Assembly: GCA_001873365.1 (NCBI GenBank)
Contig: MNYZ01000016.1
Location: 47,874-111,873, forward strand
Length of the DNA stretch: 64,000 nucleotides
Direction of reading: 5' to 3'
Origin: Oscillatoriales cyanobacterium CG2_30_40_61
Lineage (GTDB): Bacteria > Cyanobacteriota > Cyanobacteriia > Cyanobacteriales > Microcoleaceae
Shown: in pieces, positions 18,954 to 28,642 of the stretch
Layout of the letters: the number at the start of each line of letters is the position of its first letter
Position numbering within the stretch: position 1 is the stretch's first letter
Notes under the pieces: generated by a model
What the model saw: only the letters and a program-made list of their open reading frames with translations
Database searches by the model: none
What the model was told of the DNA's origin: nothing
Program-made: the position numbers and the translations under genes

Positions 18954-19322
18954 ATGATTCAAGTCCAAACAATTCTCAATGTTGCTGATAATAGCGGTGC
19001 GCGGAAATTAATGTGTATTCGCGTTTTAAAGGGTGGTAACTGTCGCTTTGGCGGAATCGGCGATGTGATCATTGCGGTTGTCAAAGATGCTATTCCCAAT
19101 ATGGCGGTGAAAAGATCTGATGTAGTTCGGGCTGTAATCGTCCGTACTCGTCATAGTTTACGTCGAGATAGTGGTATGAGCATTCGGTTTGATGACAATG
19201 CGGCTGTGATTATCAACGCAGACGGTAATCCCAGAGGCACTCGTGTATTTGGCCCTGTAGCCCGAGAACTACGGGATAAGAATTTCACGAAAATTGTTTC
19301 TCTTGCACCGGAGGTTCTGTAA
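18954..19322 (+). CDS. rplN: 50S ribosomal protein L14
   Basis: L14 contacts the small subunit (bridge B8). The 122-residue protein shows [20 protein letters not shown] at the start, then [14 protein letters not shown] and [20 protein letters not shown], all diagnostic. A strong GGGAG site lies upstream. Its stop codon (TAA, 19320-19322) shares one base with the rplX ATG at 19322, indicating translational coupling. Confidence 0.97.
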   Translation: MIQVQTILNVADNSGARKLMCIRVLKGGNCRFGGIGDVIIAVVKDAIPNMAVKRSDVVRAVIVRTRHSLRRDSGMSIRFDDNAAVIINADGNPRGTRVFGPVARELRDKNFTKIVSLAPEVL

Positions 19323-19675
19323 TGTCCAAAAAAACCACATCCAATCAACCCGAACGCTATAAAATGCACGTTAAAAAAGGTGATACCGTGCAGGTGATTA
19401 CGGGCAGTGACAAAGGCAAAGTCGGAGAAATTATCCGAGTTCTTCCCAAGAGTAGTAAGGTCGTCGTTAAGGATGTTAACGTGAGAACCAAGCACGTTAA
19501 ACCTCGTCAAGAGGGAGAATCCGGTCAGATTATGACTTTTGAAGCCCCGGTTCACAGTTCTAATGTGATGCTGTATTCCACCAAAGAAAACGTTGCCAGT
19601 CGGGTGTGTTACACCTTTACCGAAGACGGACGTAAGGTGAGAATGCTGAAAAAAACCGGTGAGATTATCGATTAA
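19322..19675 (+). CDS. rplX: 50S ribosomal protein L24
   Basis: L24 is an assembly-initiator KOW-domain protein. The KOW motif ([19 protein letters not shown]) lies at residues 18-36, followed by [20 protein letters not shown]. An N-terminal extension of about 12 residues ([12 protein letters not shown]) precedes the core. The length of 117 residues is normal for cyanobacteria. A repeat (ATTACCTATTACCC units) fills the gap to rplE. Confidence 0.96.
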   Translation: MSKKTTSNQPERYKMHVKKGDTVQVITGSDKGKVGEIIRVLPKSSKVVVKDVNVRTKHVKPRQEGESGQIMTFEAPVHSSNVMLYSTKENVASRVCYTFTEDGRKVRMLKKTGEIID

Positions 19676-19694
19676 ACACCGGAACAGGGAATAG

Positions 19695-19750
19695 TTCATT
19701 CTCTATTACCTATTACCCATTACCTATTACCCATTCGTAATTCGTAATTC
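19695..19750. repeat. CCTATTA/CCCATTA tandem repeat between rplX and rplE
   Basis: Heptamer-like units CTATTAC, CTATTAC, CCATTAC, CTATTAC and CCATTCG run in tandem, ending in GTAATTCGTAATTC. It is the same family as the arrays near 45930-46025 and 53405-53475. Confidence 0.75.
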
Positions 19751-19801
19751 CAATTGTCAACCATCCTGACAAAGCCCAGGATTAGTAAAGAGCAACTTAT
19801 T

Positions 19802-20353
19802 ATGGTAGCTAAACTCAAAACTGTCTACTTGGACAAAATTGTTCCCAAAATGATGGAGCAGTTCCAATATGAGAACGTCCATCAGGTTCCTAAGATTGTT
19901 AAGGTCACAATCAACCGCGGTTTAGGTGAAGCATCTCAAAATGCCAAAGCATTAGAGTCTTCCCTGAGTGAATTGGCTGTGATTACCGGACAAAAACCCG
20001 TGGTGACACGGGCTAAAAAGGCGATCGCCGGATTCAAAGTTCGCAAAGGAATGCCCGTTGGTGTAATGGTCACCTTGCGTTCAGAACGGATGTATGCCTT
20101 CTTAGATCGACTGATCAACCTATCTTTACCTCGGATTCGTGACTTTCGCGGTGTGAGTGGAAAAAGTTTTGATGGTCGAGGTAACTACAGTTTGGGTGTC
20201 CGAGAACAACTGATCTTTCCTGAAATCAGCTATGACAGTATTGATCAAATTCGAGGGTTAGATATTTCAATTGTCACCACAGCAAAAACCGATGAAGAAG
20301 GGCGCGCCTTGTTAAAGGAAATGGGAATGCCTTTTCGGGAAAGCGGTGTGTAA
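19802..20353 (+). CDS. rplE: 50S ribosomal protein L5
   Basis: L5 binds 5S rRNA in the central protuberance. The 183-residue form starts [20 protein letters not shown] and contains [38 protein letters not shown] and [20 protein letters not shown], the conserved 5S-binding parts. A TTG at 19754 would add 16 residues partly encoded by repeat-flanking sequence; the ATG form fits family length better. rpsH follows after 18 bases. Confidence 0.96.
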   Translation: MVAKLKTVYLDKIVPKMMEQFQYENVHQVPKIVKVTINRGLGEASQNAKALESSLSELAVITGQKPVVTRAKKAIAGFKVRKGMPVGVMVTLRSERMYAFLDRLINLSLPRIRDFRGVSGKSFDGRGNYSLGVREQLIFPEISYDSIDQIRGLDISIVTTAKTDEEGRALLKEMGMPFRESGV

Positions 20354-20371
20354 TAAAGTAACGAGGAAACT

Positions 20372-20773
20372 ATGGCGGCAAACGATACCATTGCGGATAT
20401 GTTGACGCGCATTCGCAATTCTTGCATGGCGCGGCATCAGACTACACAAATTCCTGCTACAAGAATGACTCGTAGTATAGCCCAAGTTCTGAAACAAGAG
20501 GGCTTTATTGGAGACTTTGAGGAAACAGAGGAAGGCATTAAAAAATACTTGGTGGTCTCTCTCAAGTACAACTCTAAAACTAAAGCTCCAACCATCCAGA
20601 AATTAGAGCGAGTCAGCCGACCGGGTTTGCGAGTGTATCGCAACCGTAAAGAACTCCCTCGTGTCTTAGGTGGTATTGGCGTAGCAATTATTTCTACGTC
20701 CAGTGGCGTCATGACTGACCGAGAAGCCCGACGCCAGGGTGTCGGCGGTGAAGTGCTTTGTTACATTTGGTAA
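20372..20773 (+). CDS. rpsH: 30S ribosomal protein S8
   Basis: S8 is a primary 16S rRNA binder and, in E. coli, the repressor of the spc operon. The 133-residue protein begins [20 protein letters not shown] and has the C-terminal signature [20 protein letters not shown] followed by GGEVLCYIW. An ACGAGGAAAC ribosome-binding site precedes the ATG. A 140-base gap without recognised features separates it from rplF. Confidence 0.97.
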   Translation: MAANDTIADMLTRIRNSCMARHQTTQIPATRMTRSIAQVLKQEGFIGDFEETEEGIKKYLVVSLKYNSKTKAPTIQKLERVSRPGLRVYRNRKELPRVLGGIGVAIISTSSGVMTDREARRQGVGGEVLCYIW

Positions 20774-20913
20774 AAAGTTCTTTGATCAGTGGTCAGGCTT
20801 GCTGGTTTCAAGTTTCAAGGCCATGTCTTCTGTTTTGGGATGTCCTGAATCGTCACTCACAGCGATCAGAACTTATCCAACCCTTTTCTATTCGAGAATT
20901 GAAATAAATAACT

Positions 20914-21462
20914 ATGTCTAGAATTGGTAAACGTCCAATTTCTGTACCCCCCGCCGTCACCCTAACCATTAATGGTCAACAGGTTATAGTCAAAGGCCCC
21001 AAGGGTGAACTGTCTCGCGTTTTGCCCCCCGAGGTTTTGGTGGAACAGGACGGAGCAACCGTTAACGTCAAACGGGCTTCCGAGTCTCGCACAGCTCGTC
21101 AGCGTCATGGTCTTTGTCGAACCCTGGTTTCTAATATGGTTGAAGGGGTTTCTAGTGGCTTTGAACGTCGTTTGGAAATCCAAGGGGTCGGTTATCGGGC
21201 TGCGGTACAAGGCACAAACCTGGTGTTAAACGTGGGTTATAGCAAACCCGTGGAAATGATCCCCCCGGAAGGTATTCGCGTTGCCGTGGAAAACAACACT
21301 AACGTGATCATTAGCGGGATTGACAAAGAAATTGTCGGTAATATGGCCGCCAAAGTCCGTGCCGTGCGTCCCCCTGAACCCTATAAAGGCAAAGGGATTC
21401 GCTATCAAGGCGAAGTGGTCAGACGGAAAGCAGGTAAAACTGGTAAGGGTGGGAAAAAATAA
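20914..21462 (+). CDS. rplF: 50S ribosomal protein L6
   Basis: L6 lies at the base of the L7/L12 stalk and touches elongation factors. Its two duplicated domains are visible, with [15 protein letters not shown] at the start and [23 protein letters not shown] near residue 155-172, a diagnostic C-terminal motif. The 182-residue length is typical. rplR starts only 3 bases after its stop, so the two are probably coupled. Confidence 0.97.
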   Translation: MSRIGKRPISVPPAVTLTINGQQVIVKGPKGELSRVLPPEVLVEQDGATVNVKRASESRTARQRHGLCRTLVSNMVEGVSSGFERRLEIQGVGYRAAVQGTNLVLNVGYSKPVEMIPPEGIRVAVENNTNVIISGIDKEIVGNMAAKVRAVRPPEPYKGKGIRYQGEVVRRKAGKTGKGGKK

Positions 21463-21465
21463 ACT

Positions 21466-21828
21466 ATGAAACTAACTCGTCAAGAATCTCGTGATCGTCG
21501 TCATCGCCGAGTTCGGGTCAAGGTGGTGGGAACCTCTGAACGGCCTAGATTAGCCGTGTTTCGTTCCAACCATCATATCTACGTCCAGGTGATTGATGAT
21601 ACTCAACATCACACTTTAGTCGCAGCCTCTACCGTTGAACCGGGTTTTAAAGCCGCAGATTCATCGGGGGCAACCTGTGATGCTTCTGTAAAAATCGGTC
21701 AATTAATTGCCGAACGTGCCGTAGCCAAAGGCATCAAAAAGGTAGTTTTTGATCGGGGCGGATATATTTATCACGGCCGGGTTAAAGCCCTGGCCGATGC
21801 AGCCCGAGAAGCTGGATTAGACTTCTAA
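21466..21828 (+). CDS. rplR: 50S ribosomal protein L18
   Basis: L18 helps carry 5S rRNA into the large subunit with L5 and L25. The 120-residue sequence has a basic N-terminus ([16 protein letters not shown]), then [20 protein letters not shown] and [20 protein letters not shown], which are standard L18 motifs. It follows rplF directly. Downstream is a 143-base gap holding an STRR-type repeat before rpsE. Confidence 0.97.
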   Translation: MKLTRQESRDRRHRRVRVKVVGTSERPRLAVFRSNHHIYVQVIDDTQHHTLVAASTVEPGFKAADSSGATCDASVKIGQLIAERAVAKGIKKVVFDRGGYIYHGRVKALADAAREAGLDF

Positions 21829-21829
21829 A

Positions 21830-21942
21830 AATAGGCAGTAAGCAGTAAACAGTCAATCAAATAAAATAGAAGTTATTGTTAATCAACCATGAATGACGAC
21901 AACAACCTAACTGATTACTGATTACTGATAACTGATCACAGC
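21830..21942. repeat. STRR-type repeat block between rplR and rpsE
   Basis: GCAGTAAGCAGTAAACAGTC on the left and CTGATTACTGATTACTGAT plus ACTGATCAC on the right are opposite-oriented members of the ATCAGTT family, about 50 bases apart. Confidence 0.7.
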
Positions 21943-21971
21943 AAATCAACGTTGTTCAGGATATTCAAACT

Positions 21972-22514
21972 ATGGCAGAGCAGCAGCAACAGCGGCGCAA
22001 CAACAAAAAAGGTAGCCGCACCAAAGAAAAAGAAGTCGAGTGGCAAGAACGGGTTGTACAAATCCGTCGGGTCACCAAAGTAGTCAAAGGCGGTAAAAAA
22101 CTCAGCTTCCGGGCTGTGGTTATCGTCGGGAATGAAAAAGGTCAAGTGGGCGTCGGTGTTGGTAAAGCCGCCGATGTGATTGGGGCCGTTAAAAAAGGCG
22201 TTGCCGATGGTCGCAAAAACGTGATCGAGGTTCCCTTAACCAAATCCAATTCTATTCCCCATCCCATCAACGGGGAAGGCGGAGGCGCTCAAGTAATGAT
22301 GCGTCCCGCTTCTCCTGGGACGGGGGTAATTGCCGGGGGGGCCGTCCGTACCGTTTTAGAACTGGCAGGGGTTCGGAATATCTTAGCCAAACAACTTGGT
22401 TCTAGTAATCCTCTGAATAACGCCAGGGCTACGATTTCTGCATTGCAGTCCTTACGCACCTTTGCCGATGTCGCCAAAGAGCGGGGAATCCCCATTGAGC
22501 ATCTTTATGCTTAA
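21972..22514 (+). CDS. rpsE: 30S ribosomal protein S5
   Basis: S5 acts in decoding fidelity and forms part of the mRNA entry site. The N-terminus is rich in Gln, Arg, Asn and Lys ([19 protein letters not shown]), followed by the double-stranded RNA-binding-like domain ([20 protein letters not shown]) and the C-terminal domain ([20 protein letters not shown]). The length is 180 residues. rplO follows after 39 bases; rpmD (L30), which lies between them in many bacteria, is absent, as in other cyanobacteria. Confidence 0.97.
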   Translation: MAEQQQQRRNNKKGSRTKEKEVEWQERVVQIRRVTKVVKGGKKLSFRAVVIVGNEKGQVGVGVGKAADVIGAVKKGVADGRKNVIEVPLTKSNSIPHPINGEGGGAQVMMRPASPGTGVIAGGAVRTVLELAGVRNILAKQLGSSNPLNNARATISALQSLRTFADVAKERGIPIEHLYA

Positions 22515-22553
22515 TTCCGTTGTCCATCTGAAACTGTTCAAGTATAAGCAATC

Positions 22554-23021
22554 ATGAGACTCAACGATGCTATACCCAAACCAGGCTCTCGCAAACGCGG
22601 ACGTCGCCTAGGTCGTGGGATCTCTGCTGGTCAAGGTGCAAGCTGTGGTAAAGGGATGCGGGGTCAGAATTCCCGTTCCGGTCACAGTACCCGCCCTGGT
22701 TTTGAAGGCGGTCAAAACCCTCTGTATCGACGCCTGCCTAAACTTAAGGGATTCCCTCAAGTTAATCGCAAAGAGTACACTACGATTAATGTAGGTCAGT
22801 TGTCATCTCTGTCTGCTAATACAGAGGTGACTCTAGCTTCTCTGTTAGAAGCCGGACTCCTGACCGCAAGTCGTGGCCCTCTGAAGATTTTAGGGAATGG
22901 GGAACTCAATGTGGCCCTTAGGATAGAAGCGGCTGCCTTTACTCAAGGAGCCCGTACTAAAATTGAAGCTGCTGGCGGGATTTGTCAGTTATCCGTAAAC
23001 AGTAAACAGTTATCAGTGTAA
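22554..23021 (+). CDS. rplO: 50S ribosomal protein L15 with repeat-derived C-terminus
   Basis: L15 stabilises the central part of the 50S subunit. The sequence begins [20 protein letters not shown] and has [20 protein letters not shown] and the conserved late segment [10 protein letters not shown]. After GGICQ the last residues ([10 protein letters not shown]) are encoded by the first units of an ATCAGTT-type repeat, not by sequence typical of L15. The repeat thus appears to have replaced the native end and supplied a new stop. Length 155 residues. It leads into secY after a long inverted repeat. Confidence 0.95.
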   Translation: MRLNDAIPKPGSRKRGRRLGRGISAGQGASCGKGMRGQNSRSGHSTRPGFEGGQNPLYRRLPKLKGFPQVNRKEYTTINVGQLSSLSANTEVTLASLLEAGLLTASRGPLKILGNGELNVALRIEAAAFTQGARTKIEAAGGICQLSVNSKQLSV

Positions 23022-23125
23022 AAGTTAAGAGTTAATAGTTGTTGGCTAATGACTAATAACTCTTAACTAATCACTCTTAACTAATAACTCTTAACTGATT
23101 ATTGATAACTGATTACTGATAACTG
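22985..23125. repeat. inverted STRR array spanning the rplO 3' end and rplO-secY gap
   Basis: The left arm (GTTATCCGTAAACAGT, AACAGTTATCAGTG) and right arm (AACTGATTATTGATAACTG, ATTACTGATAACTGATT) are complementary ATCAGTT units. Between them lie AGTTAAGAGTTAATAG and TCTTAACTAATAACTC units that are also mutually complementary. The whole can form a long stem in the mRNA, ending just before the secY ribosome-binding site. Confidence 0.8.
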
Positions 23126-23141
23126 ATTGAGGGAGTCCTTC

Positions 23142-24449
23142 ATGGTCGTTAGTCGAGACAAAGCGCCAACTGCACAGGAAACCTTCTTGCAGATGGCACA
23201 AGCTGCTGGTCTAAGAGGTCGGATTTTAGTCACTATTGGCTTACTGCTCCTGGTGCGTGTGGGTGTATTCCTACCGATTCCTGGTATTGATACGGCTAGT
23301 TTCAGAGCAGCTATTCAAAATAACCCAGTAATTGGATTCCTCGATTTATTCTCTGGAGGTGGACTTTCGGCTCTGGGAATTTTTGCCCTAGGGATTTTGC
23401 CCTATATTAATGCCTCCATCATCATGCAATTGATGACGGCGGCTTTGCCCAGTCTGGAAGACTTACAGAAAAATGAGGGAGAAGCCGGACGCCGGAAAAT
23501 TTCCCAAATTACTCGCTATGTGGCTTTAGGGTGGGCTGTGTTACAGAGTGTGGGGATTTCCATTTGGATTAATCCCTTTGCCAATAGCCCAGGCCTCCTA
23601 TTCCAAGTTCAGGTGGTTTTAGCCCTGGTAGCCGGATCAATGTTTGTGATGTGGCTCTCGGAACTGATTACTGAACGGGGGATTGGCAACGGGGCCTCCT
23701 TACTGATTTTTCTGGGAATCGTAGCGGTGTTACCGACTTCTTTGGGTCAGACCTTAGAATTAGCTCAGAGTGGAGATCAAGCCATTGTGGGTCGGGTGAT
23801 TCTCCTGTTAATTGTTTTCCTGGCGATGATCGTTGGGATTGTTTTTGTTCAGGAGGGGACTCGTCGGATTCCGATTGTTTCTGCCCGTCGGCAAGTCGGC
23901 CGGAAACTATACCGAGAAAAAACCAGCTATTTGCCTCTGCGATTAAATCAAGGGGGTGTGATGCCGATTATTTTTGCCTCGGCGGTTTTAGTTTTGCCCG
24001 CATCTTTATCTCAATTTACTAATAATCCCATTCTGGTTCAAATAGCTACGGCTCTAACTCCTAGTGGATCAACTCCCTGGTTGTATGCGGCTTTCTATTT
24101 GGTACTGATTGTGTTCTTTAGCTATTTCTACGCTTCATTAATTATGAATCCTGTAGATATGGCACAGAACCTCAAGAAAATGGGGGCTAGTGTTCCTGGG
24201 ATTCGTCCTGGTCGGGCTACGAGTGAGTATATTGAGCGAGTTTTAAATCGATTGACCTTTTTAGGTGCGATCTTTTTAGGCTTGGTTGCTATTATCCCCA
24301 CTATCGTTGAGAGTGCCACACGAGTTCCCACGTTTCGGGGATTTGGAGCTACATCTCTGCTGATTTTAGTCGGGGTAGCCATTGATACGGCTAAACAGGT
24401 GCAAACCTATGTGATTTCTCAACGATATGAAGGGATGGTGAAACGATAG
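23142..24449 (+). CDS. secY: protein translocase subunit SecY
   Basis: SecY is the central channel of the Sec translocon in the plasma and thylakoid membranes. The 435-residue protein shows about ten membrane helices, with FLPIPGIDTASFRA, DLFSGGGLSALGIFALGILPYINASIIMQLM split over helix 2 (plug region), and the cytoplasmic loop RPGRATSEYIERVLNRLTF. An in-frame TTG upstream at 23127 would place GGGAG inside the coding region; ATG 23142 with GGGAG spaced about 7 bases ahead is better. Its stop overlaps the adk GTG by one base. Confidence 0.96.
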   Translation: MVVSRDKAPTAQETFLQMAQAAGLRGRILVTIGLLLLVRVGVFLPIPGIDTASFRAAIQNNPVIGFLDLFSGGGLSALGIFALGILPYINASIIMQLMTAALPSLEDLQKNEGEAGRRKISQITRYVALGWAVLQSVGISIWINPFANSPGLLFQVQVVLALVAGSMFVMWLSELITERGIGNGASLLIFLGIVAVLPTSLGQTLELAQSGDQAIVGRVILLLIVFLAMIVGIVFVQEGTRRIPIVSARRQVGRKLYREKTSYLPLRLNQGGVMPIIFASAVLVLPASLSQFTNNPILVQIATALTPSGSTPWLYAAFYLVLIVFFSYFYASLIMNPVDMAQNLKKMGASVPGIRPGRATSEYIERVLNRLTFLGAIFLGLVAIIPTIVESATRVPTFRGFGATSLLILVGVAIDTAKQVQTYVISQRYEGMVKR

Positions 24450-25018
24450 TGCGGTTGATTTTTTTAGGCCCTCCAGGGGCAGGAAAAGGAACTCAAGCCG
24501 CTATAATGGCTGCGAGTTTTGGCATTCCTCATATCTCGACGGGTGAAATTTTGCGCACCCATGTCAGTGAACAAACCGATCTGGGTCAAAAAGCCAAAGT
24601 CTACATGGATCAAGGTGAATTAGTCCCAGATCAACTGATTTTGGATATGGTGGAACATCGTCTTGGGGAGTCCGATGCTCAGAACGGTTGGATTTTAGAT
24701 GGGTTTCCTCGGAATATTTCTCAAGCTGATTTTATCGCTGCCATTGTACTCAAGGGAGACGGCGAAGCTAAAAATAGCGGGGAAGAACTCAAGGTGATTA
24801 ACCTTGATGTTCCTGATGAGATTCTGGTACAGCGATTATTGGCCAGAGGGCGTCAGGATGATCATGAGGAGATTATTCGTCACCGTTTACAAGTGTATCG
24901 GGAACAAACGGCTCCCTTAATTGATTATTATGGTCAGCGAAATCAACTCCAATCTCTGAATGGGAACCGTTCCTTGGATGAGATTACCCAGGAGTTGAAA
25001 CAGATTGTTTCTGCTTAG
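24449..25018 (+). CDS. adk: adenylate kinase
   Basis: Adk interconverts ATP plus AMP and two ADP in the cytoplasm. The P-loop GPPGAGKGTQAA is at residues 7-18, the AMP-binding part includes ISTGEILRTH and GWILDGFPRN, and the LID region is the short form (LLARGRQDDHEEIIRHRL) without zinc-binding cysteines. It starts at GTG, whose G is the last base of the secY stop codon, so it is translated by coupling to secY. Length 189 residues, with no change in expected catalytic arginines. Confidence 0.97.
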   Translation: MRLIFLGPPGAGKGTQAAIMAASFGIPHISTGEILRTHVSEQTDLGQKAKVYMDQGELVPDQLILDMVEHRLGESDAQNGWILDGFPRNISQADFIAAIVLKGDGEAKNSGEELKVINLDVPDEILVQRLLARGRQDDHEEIIRHRLQVYREQTAPLIDYYGQRNQLQSLNGNRSLDEITQELKQIVSA

Positions 25019-25406
25019 GAAAAATTCTTGTCTGCCAAGTTGGAAATCCTTTGAGGAATCAACCTAGCTACAAGTGCTAAGTTGAAAGTGATTCGGGTGA
25101 AGTAATTCCTTCGAGTTCAGTCAACAGCTTCCCTCACCGATTGGTTTACCTGGAGTTTTAATGAAAATTAAAGCGCAGATATTGACAAAAAACAGAGATT
25201 AAGCTCCGATTTTTGATAAAATATGTTAAGAAATACGGATCGCGGATTAAACGGATTACACAGATGACGCGGATTAAAAAAATCTAATCCGTGAAATCTT
25301 TGTAATCCATCTAAATCGGCAATACGGATTTTTGGGTGTCACCAGATGAGCAAATCTCGGTCATCTTGATCGAGGGGATAGATTGTTGAATTGAGGTAAA
25401 AACAAC
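25019..25406. other. adk-infA intergenic region with a GCGGATTA-type palindromic repeat
   Basis: No gene is supported in these 388 bases. From about 25237 to 25325 there is an imperfect palindromic repeat (ATCGCGGATTAAACGGATT, CAGATGACGCGGATTA, then AATCTAATCCGTGAAATC), a widely dispersed bacterial repeat type. A TTGACA at 25182 and a TAAAAT at 25217 are too far apart (29 bases) to be called a promoter. Confidence 0.6.
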
Positions 25407-25631
25407 TTGGCTAAACAGGATCTGATTGAGATGGAAGGGACAGTCACTGAATCCCTTCCCAATGCTATGTTTCGCGTGGACTTAGATAATGGATTTAATG
25501 TCTTAGCTCATATCTCGGGAAAAATCCGAAGAAATTACATTAAGATTTTACCCGGAGATAGAGTCAAAGTGGAATTAACCCCCTATGACTTGACCAAAGG
25601 TAGAATTACCTATCGTCTACGCAAAAAATAG
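25407..25631 (+). CDS. infA: translation initiation factor IF-1
   Basis: IF-1 is an OB-fold factor that occupies the A site during initiation. The 74-residue sequence ([20 protein letters not shown], then [19 protein letters not shown] and [10 protein letters not shown]) is almost invariant in bacteria. The start is TTG at 25407; no ATG or GTG lies between the upstream stop and the conserved KQDLIEMEG segment. It is followed by rpmJ after about 100 bases, the common cyanobacterial arrangement. Confidence 0.96.
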   Translation: MAKQDLIEMEGTVTESLPNAMFRVDLDNGFNVLAHISGKIRRNYIKILPGDRVKVELTPYDLTKGRITYRLRKK

Positions 25632-25734
25632 ATGGAAATCTTACCCCTGATCCCAAAGGTTAAGGGTTAGACTAGATAAAAATCAGCTTTCAGTGATATA
25701 ATAATAAATTTGTTGTAGCGTCGCTCTAATTGGC

Positions 25735-25848
25735 ATGAAAGTTCGAGCATCAGTCCGCAAGATTTGTGAAAAGTGTCGTGTTATCCGTCGTCGGGGACGG
25801 GTAATGGTGATTTGTTCTAATCCCAAGCATAAGCAACGCCAAGGTTAA
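25735..25848 (+). CDS. rpmJ: 50S ribosomal protein L36
   Basis: This 37-residue gene encodes [20 protein letters not shown] followed by [18 protein letters not shown]11, C14, C27 and H32 form the zinc ribbon of the C-plus form of L36. L36 is the smallest 50S protein and helps organise domain V rRNA. The position between infA and rpsM is conserved in bacteria. Confidence 0.97.
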   Translation: MKVRASVRKICEKCRVIRRRGRVMVICSNPKHKQRQG

Positions 25849-26173
25849 CACCCAAGGTGGTCGTCCACGGAGGACGGATTATGAGTCTTGCTGAAACACC
25901 GAAAAACAGACGCTTACCCATTAAAACTCTGTGATTCAAGCCTAGACTTGAAAAAGTCTCAACCCTGGTGAAGTCTTAAAGAGTAGCTACAATCCTATTC
26001 CTTCCAATATCCAAGGAAAGAGAAAGAGTGTGCAGTTGAAATGAGTACAGTAGCTTCAACTTGCCCAAAAGCCTCGGGAAATTCAGCAAATTGGGAATCT
26101 ATTAATTGCCTATCATTTTACTGCATGAATTAGGCATTGTCGTGATTGTACATTTTAAAGGGAGACGTTCATT
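25849..26173. other. rpmJ-rpsM gap, no gene seen
   Basis: These 325 bases hold no supportable frame. A small hairpin (CGTCC-ACGG-AGGACG, about 25870-25885) follows rpmJ by some 20 bases without a strong T tract, so termination is uncertain. A GGGAG ribosome-binding site for rpsM lies at the right end. Confidence 0.5.
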
Positions 26174-26554
26174 GTGGCACGGATAGCCGGAGTAGACCTT
26201 CCACGAGATAAGCGTGTTGAAATCGGTCTAACCTACATTTATGGAATTGGACTTTCGCGGTCTCAACAAATTCTCAAAGATACGGGTGTTAATCCTGATA
26301 CCCGCATTAAAGATCTAAATGATGCCGATGTTGCAGCCCTACGGGCAGCCATCCAACTGTATCAGGTGGAAGGGGATCTGCGACGGGTGGAGGCGATGAA
26401 CATTAAGCGCCTCATGGATATCGGTACTTATCGTGGTCGTCGCCATCGTTTAGGTCTGCCTGTGCGGGGTCAACGCACCCGGACGAACGCTAGAACCCGT
26501 CGGGGTGTTCGCCGTACCGTTGCTGGTAAGAAAAAAGCGGCAGCTAAGAAATAA
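26174..26554 (+). CDS. rpsM: 30S ribosomal protein S13
   Basis: S13 in the 30S head contacts the P-site tRNA and the 50S subunit. The sequence [20 protein letters not shown] at the start, the helix-two-turn-helix region, and the C-terminal [20 protein letters not shown] are characteristic. It starts at GTG with GGGAGACG about 8 bases ahead. Length 126 residues with a lysine- and alanine-rich tail. Confidence 0.97.
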   Translation: MARIAGVDLPRDKRVEIGLTYIYGIGLSRSQQILKDTGVNPDTRIKDLNDADVAALRAAIQLYQVEGDLRRVEAMNIKRLMDIGTYRGRRHRLGLPVRGQRTRTNARTRRGVRRTVAGKKKAAAKK

Positions 26555-26647
26555 TTTAGCTAGGCGTTTCAACTTACAAGAACTGCTGGTTAACTACACC
26601 GCAGGTCTATTCTACTCACCGCAAAGAAAATCGTAAACGAGATTACT

Positions 26648-27040
26648 ATGGCGCGACAAACGAAAAAAACAGGGCCTAAAAAGCAAAAACGTAACGTCCC
26701 GAATGGGTTGGCCTACATTCAATCCACCTTCAACAATACGATTGTAACGATTACCGATCCTAATGGGGAAGTCATTTCCTGGGCTTCTGCGGGGTCTACG
26801 GGGTTTAAAGGCGCGAAAAAAGGAACTCCTTTTGCCGCTCAAACCGCCGCCGAAAACGCCGGACGCCGAGCCAATGATCAAGGAATGCGTCAGGTTGAAG
26901 TGATGGTTAGTGGGCCGGGTGCAGGTAGAGAAACCGCGATTAGAGCCTTGCAAGGGGCTGGTTTAGAAATTACCTTGATTCGAGACATTACTCCAATTCC
27001 CCATAATGGTTGCCGTCCTCCCAAACGACGTCGCGTTTAA
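26648..27040 (+). CDS. rpsK: 30S ribosomal protein S11
   Basis: S11 lies on the platform near the E site and the anti-Shine-Dalgarno helix. The 130-residue protein has [39 protein letters not shown] and the C-terminal [16 protein letters not shown], all conserved. It is followed by rpoA after a gap of 136 bases; S4, which lies here in some bacteria, is absent as expected for cyanobacteria. Confidence 0.97.
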   Translation: MARQTKKTGPKKQKRNVPNGLAYIQSTFNNTIVTITDPNGEVISWASAGSTGFKGAKKGTPFAAQTAAENAGRRANDQGMRQVEVMVSGPGAGRETAIRALQGAGLEITLIRDITPIPHNGCRPPKRRRV

Positions 27041-27176
27041 CTACAGCTTTCACTTTTGGTTAAAGACTTGGAAGTTAGCGTCTTGTTTAGCAAGAATGAA
27101 TACTCACGTTTAGTTTCATTCTTTGCCTTGTACTGTCAATTCATTTTGGGGTTCAATGGAGAAGGGAGGTCCATCG

Positions 27177-28136
27177 GTGGCGCAGTTTAAGATTGAGTGT
27201 ATTGAATCGAACACTGATACAGACCGGAGTCAGTACGGTAAATTCGTCTTAGAACCGTTAGAACGGGGTCAAGGGACAACGGTTGGCAATGCTCTAAGAC
27301 GGGTTTTACTCTCGAACTTAGAAGGAACAGCGATTACATCAGCACGGTTTGCCAATGTTAATCATGAGTTTGCAACGATTCAAGGGGTCAGGGAAGATGT
27401 TTTAGAGATCTTGCTGAACCTAAAAGAAGTTGTACTCAAAAGCTATACCCACCAAAAACAAATCGGTCGCTTAGAAGTTCAAGGCCCAGCGACGGTAACG
27501 GCGGGTCATTTTAAACTGCCTCCAGAAGTTGAGGTCGTAGACAAAAACCAATATATCGCTACCCTATCCCCAGGATCAACCTTGGAAATGGAATTTCAAG
27601 TTGATAAGGGAACTGGGTATCACGCCGTGGAGCGCAATCGGGACGAGGGCCTGGCTGTAGATTTTCTCCAAATTGATGCTGTGTTCATGCCTGTACGGAA
27701 AGTGAATTACACCGTTGAGGATGCACGGGTAGGTGGAACTTTAGAAAAAGACCGCCTGATCATGGAGATTTGGACAAATGGGAGTTTAACACCCCAAGAA
27801 GCCATCAGCCAATCCGCGACCATTCTGGTGGACTTGTTCACTCCGTTGAAAGACATCACCCTGGAATCAATCAAAAGTGACCAGAATGATGATGTTGATC
27901 CCACCAGTCAAATCCCGATTGAAGAACTACAGTTATCGGTTCGGGCTTATAACTGTCTTAAACGCGCTCAAATTAACTCGGTCGCAGACTTACGAGATTA
28001 TACTCAAGAAGACTTATTAGAAATTAAAAACTTCGGTCAGAAGTCTGCGGAGGAAGTCATCGAAGCGTTACAAAAACGCTTAGGAATTACACTGCCTCAA
28101 GAAAGGGCATCTAAACCAGTGGTCAGTAATCAGTAA
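27177..28136 (+). CDS. rpoA: DNA-directed RNA polymerase subunit alpha
   Basis: The alpha subunit dimerises to nucleate RNA polymerase assembly. The N-terminal domain has FVLEPLERGQGTTVGNALRR around residues 20-39, and the C-terminal domain (about 240-310) has IEELQLSVRAYNCLKRAQIN and IKNFGQKSAEEVIEALQKR, the UP-element-binding part. I chose GTG 27177, preceded by AAGGGAGGT at a 6-base spacing, over ATG 27156 and an earlier frame, because cyanobacterial alpha begins MAQFKIEC. The last residues (VVSNQ) are encoded by the first units of a GTAATCA-type repeat. Length 319 residues. Confidence 0.96.
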   Translation: MAQFKIECIESNTDTDRSQYGKFVLEPLERGQGTTVGNALRRVLLSNLEGTAITSARFANVNHEFATIQGVREDVLEILLNLKEVVLKSYTHQKQIGRLEVQGPATVTAGHFKLPPEVEVVDKNQYIATLSPGSTLEMEFQVDKGTGYHAVERNRDEGLAVDFLQIDAVFMPVRKVNYTVEDARVGGTLEKDRLIMEIWTNGSLTPQEAISQSATILVDLFTPLKDITLESIKSDQNDDVDPTSQIPIEELQLSVRAYNCLKRAQINSVADLRDYTQEDLLEIKNFGQKSAEEVIEALQKRLGITLPQERASKPVVSNQ

Positions 28137-28262
28137 TCACTGTAAAGACGCCCCCGAGCGTGGCGATTGTATCAGTCATCAGGTAAGAATTTAAAAATAT
28201 CTCATGGGTTATTAACTCTTACACTGATAACTGTTTACTGATAACTGATAACTGACTAAACC
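28115..28262. repeat. STRR array overlapping the rpoA end and the rpoA-rplQ gap
   Basis: GTCAGTAATCAGTAATCAC overlaps the rpoA stop codon; CACTGATAACTGTTTACTG and ATAACTGATAACTGACT lie at the right. The arms are opposite in orientation. In between is a weak GTAAAGACGCCCCC copy of the GTAGAGACG palindrome family. Confidence 0.75.
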
Positions 28263-28291
28263 ACTCAATCATTTTCTACCAGAAGGTAATT

Positions 28292-28642
28292 ATGCGTCAT
28301 CGTTGTCGTGTTCCCCAATTGGGCAAACCTGCTGATCAGCGAAAAGCATTGCTGCGATCGCTGGCTACAGAACTGATTCGTCATGGCCGAATCACCACCA
28401 CTAAAGTTAGAGCCAAAGCGGTACAATCAGAAGCAGAAAAAATGATTACCCTGGCCAAAGACGGCTCCTTAGCAGCCCGTCGCCAAGCCATGGGGTATAT
28501 CTATGACAAACAACTGGTTCATTCGTTATTTGATGCGGCTCCATCACGATACGGCTCCCGCAATGGCGGTTATACCCGGATTGTTAGAACCGTGAGCCGT
28601 CGGGGAGATAATGCCGAAATGGCAATTATTGAATTGGTGTAA
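28292..28642 (+). CDS. rplQ: 50S ribosomal protein L17
   Basis: L17 lies near the tunnel exit. The 116-residue protein begins [20 protein letters not shown] with [20 protein letters not shown] and ends with the conserved [20 protein letters not shown]. An AGAAGG ribosome-binding site precedes the ATG. It is flanked on both sides by repeat arrays but its own coding sequence is intact. Confidence 0.97.
   Translation: MRHRCRVPQLGKPADQRKALLRSLATELIRHGRITTTKVRAKAVQSEAEKMITLAKDGSLAARRQAMGYIYDKQLVHSLFDAAPSRYGSRNGGYTRIVRTVSRRGDNAEMAIIELV

Noticed and set aside
25182..25222. TTGACA and TAAAAT upstream of infA as a promoter
   Set aside because: The spacer is 29 bases, far from the 16-18 expected; not listed as a promoter.
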